Assembly (NCBI GenBank): GCA_964447405.1
Contig: CAYUSP010000009.1
Coordinates: forward strand, 1-64,000
DNA length: 64,000 nucleotides
DNA from: JALNZF01 sp964447405
GTDB taxonomy: Bacteria > Nitrospirota > UBA9217
Reading direction: 5' to 3'
How positions within the stretch are numbered: position 1 is the stretch's first letter; each line of letters begins with the position of its first letter. Below the pieces are notes generated by a model, which worked only from the letters and a program-made list of their open reading frames with translations, was not told the DNA's origin and did not search any database. Of the stretch, positions 34,990 through 42,804 are shown piece by piece. The translations under genes and the position numbers were made by a program.

Positions 34990-36147
34990 TCATTCTCGCC
35001 GAGACCTTCCCGCTCTCCGGTCTTTCGCAGTTCTCCGTTCAGGCCCCTGGTACCCGGCATCGCTGAATTTCCTGCGGTCCCGCGAGGCTCTACGATCGCT
35101 GCGGGCCCTGCGGTCTTTCTGAACGAGTTCAAAGAGCTCGTCAAGCATTTCCCGTCTTTTTTCCTCGATCATTTGCCGGTGCGACGCCTCAGCGTGCACT
35201 TGCGATGATCTGAGTTCGAAGCGATAGGCTGAAACGAGCCTGGACAGCGAAGCGCCTATCTGTTCAAAAGGCTCCGGCCGGTCGATGGAAACACCGCCTT
35301 TGCCGGGTCCGCCGCTTGAAAGCAGGAACGAAATCTCCACAGCTGCTTTGCTGACATGGTCGTGAATGGATTCATACAGTGTGGTGAGCGTGTTCACATC
35401 TTCCCTGATCACGGTCAGCAGCACCTCGCTGATCACATCCACCTGTTCCCTGGCCTTCTGCAGGTCCTCCTTGGTTACCTGCTTGTGGTGCAGGGCATCC
35501 CGGAGTTGTTCCTTGAAAAATGACTTAATATCCTCGATTTGTTTATTTTCTAATTTCCCGCGAGCGTTGCGGTCCGACAGGACAGCGATCGAGACTTCGC
35601 ACCGTTTTTCGATCCTGACCAGATTATCTTTGATGTACTGCGCGATATGGCGCAGTTCAGAGGTAATTTCCGCTCCGCGCACCTGGAGCTTCGCGATCAC
35701 TTTTTTTCGTTCGGACACCATCTCCTGCAAACGAGCCATCCTGACAACGTCGTCGACCCTTTTCATGTTGAGCCGACCCATCTCCTCCTCGGCTGATCTT
35801 ACGAACGAGGTGGGTTTTTTAAAATCCAGTTCGAGAAATACATGTAGATGAAACTTGTACTGTTCGACAGCCGACAGGAGCCCCGGATTCACGAATCCCG
35901 AGTGGCCGAGAACCCTGTAAAACATGAGCTCCCGCATGTCCTGCCGGCCACTGCCCTGAAGCGTACGATGCTCAAAATCGGTCAGATCCTTGATCAGCTG
36001 CCGGAAAGCGGCCAAGTCGCCGGCTGACCGCTGCTTGCCATCCGCGGCATTTGCGCCATCAAGCAGCGCGTTCAATTCCTCGGGCATCGGCTGAATTTTT
36101 TCATTCGACCCGAAACGGAGTCCAAATATGGCTTTATCGATAGACAT
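34990..36147 (-). CDS. Unrecognised coiled-coil protein with Arg-rich tail
   Basis: I did not recognise this 385-residue protein. ATG 36147 is preferred (MSIDKAIFGLRFGS) over the longer frame to 36195. It is mostly charged and helical, with probable coiled-coil stretches around residues 130-260 and 320-350, and no TM segment. The C-terminal 45 residues are strongly basic with repeated RR pairs (RRARSDRRASRDRRKF, GPERRTAKDRRAG), a pattern also seen in short RR-rich motifs of c-di-GMP or RNA-linked proteins. It lies between tatD-rSAM and the lipid kinase in a housekeeping run. Confidence 0.6.
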   Translation of the reverse strand: MSIDKAIFGLRFGSNEKIQPMPEELNALLDGANAADGKQRSAGDLAAFRQLIKDLTDFEHRTLQGSGRQDMRELMFYRVLGHSGFVNPGLLSAVEQYKFHLHVFLELDFKKPTSFVRSAEEEMGRLNMKRVDDVVRMARLQEMVSERKKVIAKLQVRGAEITSELRHIAQYIKDNLVRIEKRCEVSIAVLSDRNARGKLENKQIEDIKSFFKEQLRDALHHKQVTKEDLQKAREQVDVISEVLLTVIREDVNTLTTLYESIHDHVSKAAVEISFLLSSGGPGKGGVSIDRPEPFEQIGASLSRLVSAYRFELRSSQVHAEASHRQMIEEKRREMLDELFELVQKDRRARSDRRASRDRRKFSDAGYQGPERRTAKDRRAGRSRRE

Positions 36148-36242
36148 GGGTTTCCCGGCAAATACTGCTACTACGCTCAAATCATACAAAAACAATGCCG
36201 CGAGGTCAAGAGTGAAAGAATGACACCCGTGAAACCGGGCAC

Positions 36243-37613
36243 TTATCCGACGACATTGTATTCCCGTACGCGGAATAGTGCGCCGAGTTCCCCGGCAATA
36301 CTTCGGCAGGTTTCCAGATCAACACCGGGTGCGGAGACCACGGTTGCAGTCACCTCAGGGATGTATTTACCCGCCTCCCGGATAAACGTTTTGACTGCCT
36401 CATAGGTTGGCCGGCCAAAGACAGGCTGCGTCAATTGTTCATAGAGCTCCGCACTCTGCGCGTTGAGGCTCACGCTCACCGCGTCCACGATGCCCGCGAG
36501 CTCCGGCAGCACGTTTCTTTTGTGGATCAGGTTTGCGTGGCCATTGGTATCGATGCGCACCCTGCCGCCGCGGCGCTTCACCTCTGCGGCAACTGCCTTG
36601 ACTACGTCAAGCCTCAGAAGCGGTTCTCCGTAGCCGCAGAACACGATCTCGGTATAGCGCATGGGATCGCCGATCTCCCTTATCAGCTCTTCCGAAGACG
36701 GTTCTTCGCCCAGCCGGAGGTTGTGCCCCTTCACAAAATCGGTATGGTAGCGCACGCAGAACGTGCAGGCTGCGGTGCAGCGGTTCGTTATGTTGAGATA
36801 GAGCGAATTGCGGATCTGGTAGGCTATCTGCCCGCCCTCCGGAATTTTCCCGATCCCGAACAGCTGCATGGCATTAAAACTCGTTATCCGGCCCACATCG
36901 TCGGTCGTAAGCCCCTTGATGCGCGCGATCTCTTCCGCGGTATGACGCACGAACGCAGGTTCGTTCCTTCTCCCCCGCATTGGCTGCGGAGCAAGGTAGG
37001 GAGCATCGGTCTCGATGAGCATATGTTCGATCGGTATCCGGCGAACGACCTCGCGCAGCGACTCCGCCTTGGGAAACGTGACAGGGCCTGCAATGGAGAT
37101 AAGAAAACCCATTTCAATGAATTTACCGGCCAAGGCCGCGTCTCCGGAAAAACAGTGCATGATGCCGCCCAGGCCTGGCGACCATTCCTCGGAGAGGATC
37201 TGCAGCGTGTCCTCGTGGGCGTCGCGGTCATGGACGATGATCGGCAGCTCAAGCTCGCGTGCCTCTCGCAGCATGTCCCTGAACTTCCTTTTCTGGTCAG
37301 ACCGGGGCGAATGTTCGTAGTGATAATCGAGCCCTATCTCGCCGTAGGCAACTACTTTTTCATGCTTCGCGAAATGCCTGAGGATCTCGTACGTGGGGTG
37401 GAGGATGTCCTTGACCTCATGCGGATGGATGCCGATAGCTGCATAGATGAAGTCGTAGCGCTCCGCGAGCATGACCGCATCGCGGCTGGATTCGATGGTC
37501 GTACCGACCGTGATGATATATTCAACGCCGGCGTCGCGTGCCCGCTGGATCACTTCGTCCCGGTCATCGTTGAACTCGCGCATCTCGAGATGCGCATGGG
37601 TGTCGATCAGCAT
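36243..37613 (-). CDS. TatD-family metal-dependent hydrolase fused to radical SAM domain
   Basis: This 456-residue protein is a fusion. The N-terminal half (1-255) is a TatD-type nuclease with MLIDTHAHLEM, ITVGTTIESSRDA, GEIGLDYHYE, VHDRDAHEDT, MHCFSGD and LIETDAPYLAPQPMRG. The C-terminal half (270-456) is a radical SAM protein with the cluster motif TAACTFCVRYH (CxxxCxxC with preceding RC) and FCGYGEPLLRLD. TatD-associated radical SAM proteins are known from anaerobes as neighbours or fusions. The gene follows metG, as tatD often does. The role of the SAM half is unknown. Confidence 0.88.
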   Translation of the reverse strand: MLIDTHAHLEMREFNDDRDEVIQRARDAGVEYIITVGTTIESSRDAVMLAERYDFIYAAIGIHPHEVKDILHPTYEILRHFAKHEKVVAYGEIGLDYHYEHSPRSDQKRKFRDMLREARELELPIIVHDRDAHEDTLQILSEEWSPGLGGIMHCFSGDAALAGKFIEMGFLISIAGPVTFPKAESLREVVRRIPIEHMLIETDAPYLAPQPMRGRRNEPAFVRHTAEEIARIKGLTTDDVGRITSFNAMQLFGIGKIPEGGQIAYQIRNSLYLNITNRCTAACTFCVRYHTDFVKGHNLRLGEEPSSEELIREIGDPMRYTEIVFCGYGEPLLRLDVVKAVAAEVKRRGGRVRIDTNGHANLIHKRNVLPELAGIVDAVSVSLNAQSAELYEQLTQPVFGRPTYEAVKTFIREAGKYIPEVTATVVSAPGVDLETCRSIAGELGALFRVREYNVVG

Positions 37614-37628
37614 AATGAAACCGTCAGG

Positions 37629-37717
37629 GGTGAGTCGGCAGGCGCAAGGCGTAATTCCGTCCGGACCACCGTTGGCTCCACTTCCCCTTACGTCTCCCGC
37701 CTTCCGCCTTACGGCTT
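37629..37717. repeat. Word-type inverted repeat between metG and tatD-rSAM
   Basis: The left arm 37629-37654 (GAGTCGGCAGGCGCAAGGCG) faces the right arm 37687-37717 (CTTACGTCTCCCGCCTTCC, GCCTTACGGC). Words are GGCAGGCGCAAGGC-like. The right arm overlaps the first base of the metG stop codon region. Confidence 0.65.
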
Positions 37718-39693
37718 TACTTGACCCTCGCTCCGGGCTTCGTTTCGCGGTCAAAGGTCGCCACAGCAAGCAGATCTCCACTGCTCCCGGCAAGCAGCAT
37801 GCCCTGGGACTCTATGCCCATAAGCTTTGCCGGCTTCAGGTTCGCCACGATCACCACAGACTTACCCAGCAGTTCTTCCGGGGTGTAACTCTTGCCGATA
37901 CCTGCAACAACCTGACGCACTTCAGTGCCGATGTCCACTTTGAGTTTTATCAGCTTTTCGGATTTCTCGACACGCACCGCTTCGATGATCTTGCCGATCC
38001 TGAGATCGACCTTCATGAAGTCCTCGATCCCGATCAACTCGGGAATGGCTGCGGGCTGCGGTGCGGTTTTTTGAGCATCTATTGCACTGTTCTCCACCAT
38101 TTTCTCCTTGTGCTTACTTTTATCCATCTTTATCGCATCCGATCCGTGGGCGCTGTCCTGCATTGTTATGATTCTCGGGAATAGTTGCGTACCGGATTGA
38201 ATTGCGGTGCCTACGGTCATCCCCCCCCAGGACTGTTCATCCTTCAGCGTACAAGATGCAATCTGTTTTTGCAGTCCGAGTGCGTCCCATATTTTCTGCG
38301 AGGTTACGGGCATCACCGGATAGAGGTACAGTCCAATCAAACGGAGCGACTCAGAGAGATTGTACAACACGCTCCCAAGGCGGCCCAAGTCGTTTTGCTT
38401 CGCGAGGGTCCAGGGTGCATTTTCCTCAACATACCGATTGGCTCGTGTCACGAGGGACCATGCGTCCTGCAAATACTTGGTAAACGAGAGAGCTGCCAGG
38501 TCTGCATCGATCTTCAACGAAATCGCCGTAGAGATCTCTCGTAAATCCTGATCCAGCGGTTGATCTGAGCTTGCCCCCGGTATGTTCCCTTCAAAATATT
38601 TACCGACCATCGTGAGCACGCGAGACAGCAGGTTACCCAGGTCGTTCGCGAGTTCGGTATTGAACCGTGTGACAAAGGTAACGGTCGAAAAATCACCGTC
38701 CAGACCGAACGGCACTTCACGCAGCACAAAATACCTGAACGCATCGGCGCCGTACTGGTCCACGACCGCATGCGGATCGATCACATTGCCGAGCGATTTC
38801 GACATCTTCTTGCCGTCCTGTGTCCACCACCCGTGCGCGAAGATGTTCCCCGGCAGCGGAAGACCAAGCGCCATCAACATGGTAGACCAGTACACACTGT
38901 GCGTGGTCAGGATGTCCTTGCCTACCAGATGATGGTCCGCAGGCCACCAGAGCGTTCCCTGGGGAGCAAGATATCTCGTCGCTGAATAGTAATTCACCAG
39001 CGCATCGAACCAGACGTATGTTACGAAATCCCGGTCGAATGGCAGTTCGATTCCCCACGAAAGCCGCTTCTTCGGACGGGAGATGCAGAGGTCACCGAGT
39101 GTTTGCGACTTCAGGAATCCGAGGACCTCATTGCGCCTGCTGTCCGGCCGGATATAAAGGGGATCGTCTTCAATGTGTTTGATCAGGCGATCCTGATACC
39201 TGCTCATCAGAAAAAAGTAGTTGTCCTCGGTAATACGCTCCACTATCCTTCCGCAGTCCGGGCACTTGCCCTCCACGATCTCTTTTTCCGTCCAGAACCG
39301 CTCGTCCGGCGTGCAATACCAGCCCTCATACGTTCGGCGCTCGATCAAATCCTTGTCAAACAGCTCCTGCAGGAGCTCCTGAACCACTGCTATATGCTGC
39401 GGGTCCGTTGTGCGAATAAAGGCATCGTTCGAGATCTCAAGTTTTTTCCAGAGCGACCGAAAGTTCACCGTCATGCTGTCCGCATGCGCTTTGGGCGTCA
39501 GCCCCCGGTCTACAGCCGCCCTCTCGACCTTCTGCCCGTGCTCATCAGTGCCCGTGAGGAAGAACACCGCATCACCCCGCATTCGATGATACCGGGCCAT
39601 GACGTCCGCGGCGATCGTCGTATAGGCATGGCCGATGTGCGGCACATCGTTCACATAATAAATGGGTGTCGTGATATAGAATTTATTCGGCAT
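37717..39693 (-). CDS. metG: Methionyl-tRNA synthetase
   Basis: The enzyme (658 residues) charges tRNA-Met. It carries the HIGH motif in VPHIGHAYTT near residue 17, a zinc-binding insertion with CPDCG (the first cysteine pair is replaced by CTPDERFW), and the KMSKS motif in DGKKMSKSLGNVID. A C-terminal tRNA-binding domain (about 555-658; FMKVDLRIGKIIEAVRVEKS, VIVANLKPAKLMGIESQGML) is the usual dimerising EMAP-type module. It sits in the conserved tmk-holB-ricT-metG-tatD neighbourhood. Confidence 0.96.
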   Translation of the reverse strand: MPNKFYITTPIYYVNDVPHIGHAYTTIAADVMARYHRMRGDAVFFLTGTDEHGQKVERAAVDRGLTPKAHADSMTVNFRSLWKKLEISNDAFIRTTDPQHIAVVQELLQELFDKDLIERRTYEGWYCTPDERFWTEKEIVEGKCPDCGRIVERITEDNYFFLMSRYQDRLIKHIEDDPLYIRPDSRRNEVLGFLKSQTLGDLCISRPKKRLSWGIELPFDRDFVTYVWFDALVNYYSATRYLAPQGTLWWPADHHLVGKDILTTHSVYWSTMLMALGLPLPGNIFAHGWWTQDGKKMSKSLGNVIDPHAVVDQYGADAFRYFVLREVPFGLDGDFSTVTFVTRFNTELANDLGNLLSRVLTMVGKYFEGNIPGASSDQPLDQDLREISTAISLKIDADLAALSFTKYLQDAWSLVTRANRYVEENAPWTLAKQNDLGRLGSVLYNLSESLRLIGLYLYPVMPVTSQKIWDALGLQKQIASCTLKDEQSWGGMTVGTAIQSGTQLFPRIITMQDSAHGSDAIKMDKSKHKEKMVENSAIDAQKTAPQPAAIPELIGIEDFMKVDLRIGKIIEAVRVEKSEKLIKLKVDIGTEVRQVVAGIGKSYTPEELLGKSVVIVANLKPAKLMGIESQGMLLAGSSGDLLAVATFDRETKPGARVK

Positions 39694-39792
39694 GATCGTA
39701 CATAAGGGGGTGTCGCCGTTTCATTGCAAGAACAGGATCCGGATGAATACGCTGCTGTGCTTCATACCAAATGCATCTTTTCAGATTCCGCA

Positions 39793-41001
39793 TTATGCTT
39801 TTCCCGGGCCCTGGGGCTTGTTCTCGCCAGAAGATGATCCCTTCTTTTTTCTTCGCCAGAAGCGTCGCTTCTTTCCGGATTTATCACCTTCCTGGTTTTG
39901 CTGCTGCACCCGCTGGTCCGGCGCTGTTTCCGGGGTTTGCGGTTTTTCAGGTGCAGACTGCGGCAGGCGCTCCTTGGGCAGCGTACTCCGCTGCGGTGAC
40001 TTCTTTCCCCTCTCCCGGTCCTCTTTCTTCTCAGACTTGCCCGCGCCTTTCTGCTGGCCTTCTTTCGGCCGGTCCCGGCGCTGCTCCTGCCGACGTTCGT
40101 CGACGCGCTTCTTCTCTTCCGTAAGCTTGCGCTCGTCGGCTTCCTTGCGAGCCTCAACAATGCGCTGCTCTTCCTCTTCCTTCCTTCCCTTCATGGCAGC
40201 TTCGCGCATGCCAAGAAGATCCTTCTTGTTCTCTTCATACATCCCGAACTCATACGAGAGGCAGCATAACAACCTTCCGCACACACCCGATATCTTAGCG
40301 GGATTCAGCACCATTTCTTGCTTCTTCGCCATGCGTATGGAGACCGGCTCGAAATTTTTCAGGAATGAAGAGCAGCAGAGTTCCCTTCCGCATGGTCCAA
40401 ACCCGCCGATCATCCGCGCCACGTCCCGTACACCGATCTGGCGCATCTCAATCCTGCTTTTCAGCTTAGAAGCGAGGTCTTTCACGATTTCCCGGAAATC
40501 CACACGGGTCTCGGAGAAGAAGAAGAATGTGGCCCGCGAGGCATCGAAGGAATATTCCACGCGGATAAGCTTCATGGGCAGTTCCCGCTCGGTCATCATG
40601 GTCTGGGCGGCCATGAATGCATCGGATTCTCGGGCACGGTTCTTTTCCTCGCGTACGATGTCTTCGTTTGTTGCTTTGCGTATGATTTTCCTGAATCCCC
40701 GGGAAACGTTGGGCGACGGAGAGGTTGCTTCAGGAAAGAGGTCTTCCTCGCCGTCCAGGGAAAGCTCCACTTCAACCTCCTCCTGTTTCCCTTCTTTCTG
40801 CACAGGCTCCACAATCGGCGGTAGAGCGGTCTTTCGCAGCCGCACGACGACCGCAAAACCGAGGCCGCGGTCGGAATCTACAATGACCTTGTCTCCCACT
40901 GAAACTTCGGTGTCGGTGGCATCGAAATCATACACTTTCCAGTTGACACGGAACCGCACCCCGGCTATTTTCATCATATTTTCTGTCATATCAGTTATCA
41001 T
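39793..41001 (-). CDS. ricT: RicT/YaaT PSP1-domain protein with long charged tail
   Basis: The PSP1 domain (about residues 10-270) contains the Cys pairs GPCGRELCCSSFLKNF and SGVCGRLLCCLSYE, matching RicT, which in Bacillus forms an Fe-S complex affecting RNase Y and development. The C-terminal part (about 270-402) is an unusually long, Lys/Arg/Glu/Gln-rich, probably disordered extension ending in KKRRFWRRKKKGSS. A cytoplasmic RNA-linked role is inferred. ATG 41001 and a second ATG 15 bases downstream are both possible. It follows holB by 34 bases, as in other bacteria. Confidence 0.88.
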   Translation of the reverse strand: MITDMTENMMKIAGVRFRVNWKVYDFDATDTEVSVGDKVIVDSDRGLGFAVVVRLRKTALPPIVEPVQKEGKQEEVEVELSLDGEEDLFPEATSPSPNVSRGFRKIIRKATNEDIVREEKNRARESDAFMAAQTMMTERELPMKLIRVEYSFDASRATFFFFSETRVDFREIVKDLASKLKSRIEMRQIGVRDVARMIGGFGPCGRELCCSSFLKNFEPVSIRMAKKQEMVLNPAKISGVCGRLLCCLSYEFGMYEENKKDLLGMREAAMKGRKEEEEQRIVEARKEADERKLTEEKKRVDERRQEQRRDRPKEGQQKGAGKSEKKEDRERGKKSPQRSTLPKERLPQSAPEKPQTPETAPDQRVQQQNQEGDKSGKKRRFWRRKKKGSSSGENKPQGPGKA

Positions 41002-41035
41002 TCGCCGGCTGCCTGGTGCTGGCAGCCGGACGTTG

Positions 41036-42076
41036 TCAACTCTCCAATCTTCCGAGATTCAGCAACAGGTTCTCCACCACGAGTTTGGCACTTATCCGCC
41101 GTTCGAGTAATTCCTGCCCCGTGACGAACGAGTCCGCGTCCGTTAATAGTCGTGAGCGTGAATGCATTTCACCAAACTGGCGATATCGCTCCCGCATATT
41201 CCCCTGGATGAGCAGCGGTACTTCACCCGTCTCGCGGAACACCAGGGTGTCGCGAATCCATTCGATACCCTGGGAAAAGAGGCGTTCAAGCTGCTCCCGG
41301 TCCCGTTCGAGCAGTTCTGCCTTCGCAAGCAGTTCGCCGGCGCCCATGGTAGAGAGACCCTCCAGCAGCACCGCAATTTCTTCGCGGGAGGCCTTTTCCT
41401 GCTCAATATCCATCGTGAGTCCGCGGCCCAAACTTCCCTGGGCAAGCGCGGCAAGAAACCATGCGTCCTCTTCCGTCAATCCCCGTTTTTTCATTAGAAC
41501 CTGCGCCAGCAGGCGGCGCGGAAGCGGCTGAAACTTTATTTCTTGGCACCGTGACCGAATGGTGGGCAGTAGGCTCTGCGGCAGGGAGGTCACCAGAATG
41601 ATCATCGCTTCCCCCGGCGGCTCTTCGAGCGTTTTTAAAAACGCATTTTGCGCTGTATGGTTCAGCGTCTCGGCGCCATCCACGATCAGGACATTCCGGC
41701 CGCCAGCGGAGGGCTTGAGCGATATCCCTTCCTGGGCATGCCGGATCTGGTCTATCTTGATCTCCGTACTGGCCTTCTCAATTTCCTTGCTGCTCCAGGT
41801 CGCAAGGAGAGCAAGATCCTCGCTCTCCGGCATGAGGATGCGCACATCGGGATGCGTACGGGCGCTGATCATGACACAGGACGGACATTGCCCGCATCCG
41901 CCCTGCGGTCCTCTGGATGTGCAGTTCAGCGCTGCGGCAAAAGCCAGTGCCGCCGTCTTTTTTCCTATGCCCACCTGACCTGAGAACAGGTATGCGTGGG
42001 CAAGAGTGCTGTTCGCGATCGCCCGCTGCAGAATGGCAACAGGCTTATCATGTCCTTCAATGTCTTGAAATGCCAT
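41036..42076 (-). CDS. holB: DNA polymerase III delta-prime subunit
   Basis: HolB is part of the clamp loader. The 346-residue protein begins MAFQDIEGHDKPVAILQRAI and has the Walker A-like GQVGIGKKT and the zinc-binding CTSRGPQGGCGQCPSC. IVDGAETLNHTAQNAFLKTLEEPP gives the Walker B/SRC region and SRCQEIKFQPL the arginine-finger block. ATG 42076 matches the family start; an ATG at 42124 in frame adds 16 residues. The gene sits between tmk and ricT. Confidence 0.93.
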   Translation of the reverse strand: MAFQDIEGHDKPVAILQRAIANSTLAHAYLFSGQVGIGKKTAALAFAAALNCTSRGPQGGCGQCPSCVMISARTHPDVRILMPESEDLALLATWSSKEIEKASTEIKIDQIRHAQEGISLKPSAGGRNVLIVDGAETLNHTAQNAFLKTLEEPPGEAMIILVTSLPQSLLPTIRSRCQEIKFQPLPRRLLAQVLMKKRGLTEEDAWFLAALAQGSLGRGLTMDIEQEKASREEIAVLLEGLSTMGAGELLAKAELLERDREQLERLFSQGIEWIRDTLVFRETGEVPLLIQGNMRERYRQFGEMHSRSRLLTDADSFVTGQELLERRISAKLVVENLLLNLGRLES

Positions 42077-42156
42077 AGGTTTGTTAATAAAAGCGTTAAA
42101 CGATGCCGCATTACTGAGCGCCATGCCCAGGTGTATCTGGTCCTGTTATCCGGCGG

Positions 42157-42804
42157 TCAGGTCCTGGCCTGCAATACACGCTCAACAATGATGCGAACCT
42201 GCTCATGCACAGATTCTGCGGACCCCGATGCGTCAATGGTCAGGAATCGATCTTTTTCCCGAGCAGCAAGCGCCTGGTATCCTTGCCGCACCCGATGGTG
42301 AAATGCCATCGCTTCGTTCTCGAACCGGGCTTCCTCATCCAGCCCCTGCAAGCAATTTCTCCCCCGCGCGCGCGCGATCCCCGCAGCAGCCTCTATATCA
42401 AAGAGAATTGTCAGATCGGGCCGCATCCCGGCGGTCACCATGGTATCAAGCAAACGAATCGTCTCGATATCGAGCCCTCTGCCGTAGCCCTGGTAGGCTA
42501 GTGTGGCGTCTGAAAAACGGTCGCAGAGGACGGTCACACCAGCCTCAAGTGCCGGGGAAATAACCTCCCTGAGATGCTGGGCCCTGCTCGCCGCATACAG
42601 GAGAAGCTCCGCAGTTGGATCGAGATTCACGTTCGCGGGATCGAGCAGAATCTTCCTTATCTGATCGCCGATCGGCGTCCCACCCGGTTCACGGGTGAGT
42701 ACAAAATGAAATCCTTTGGACGTAAGATGGTTCGCGAGCAGCGCGATCTGGGTGGACTTGCCGGAGCCTTCGATGCCCTCGAAGGTAATGAAGGTTCCCT
42801 TCAT
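42157..42804 (-). CDS. tmk: Thymidylate kinase
   Basis: Tmk phosphorylates dTMP to dTDP. The 215-residue protein has the P-loop FEGIEGSGKSTQ, the conserved TREPGGTPIGDQIR, CDRFSDATLAYQGYGRGLD with the DR(Y/F/S) block, and a short LID region (about 150-165). Its ATG follows directly after the TAA of the SMC-like gene (TAAATG), so translation is coupled. Confidence 0.96.
   Translation of the reverse strand: MKGTFITFEGIEGSGKSTQIALLANHLTSKGFHFVLTREPGGTPIGDQIRKILLDPANVNLDPTAELLLYAASRAQHLREVISPALEAGVTVLCDRFSDATLAYQGYGRGLDIETIRLLDTMVTAGMRPDLTILFDIEAAAGIARARGRNCLQGLDEEARFENEAMAFHHRVRQGYQALAAREKDRFLTIDASGSAESVHEQVRIIVERVLQART

Noticed and set aside
36435..37724. 429-codon plus-strand frame opposite the TatD-radical SAM gene
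   Set aside because: The minus-strand protein has intact family motifs along its whole length; the plus frame has none.
39692..41110. 472-codon plus-strand frame opposite ricT
   Set aside because: Its Ser/Arg-rich composition mirrors the antisense of the charged RicT tail, not a real protein.
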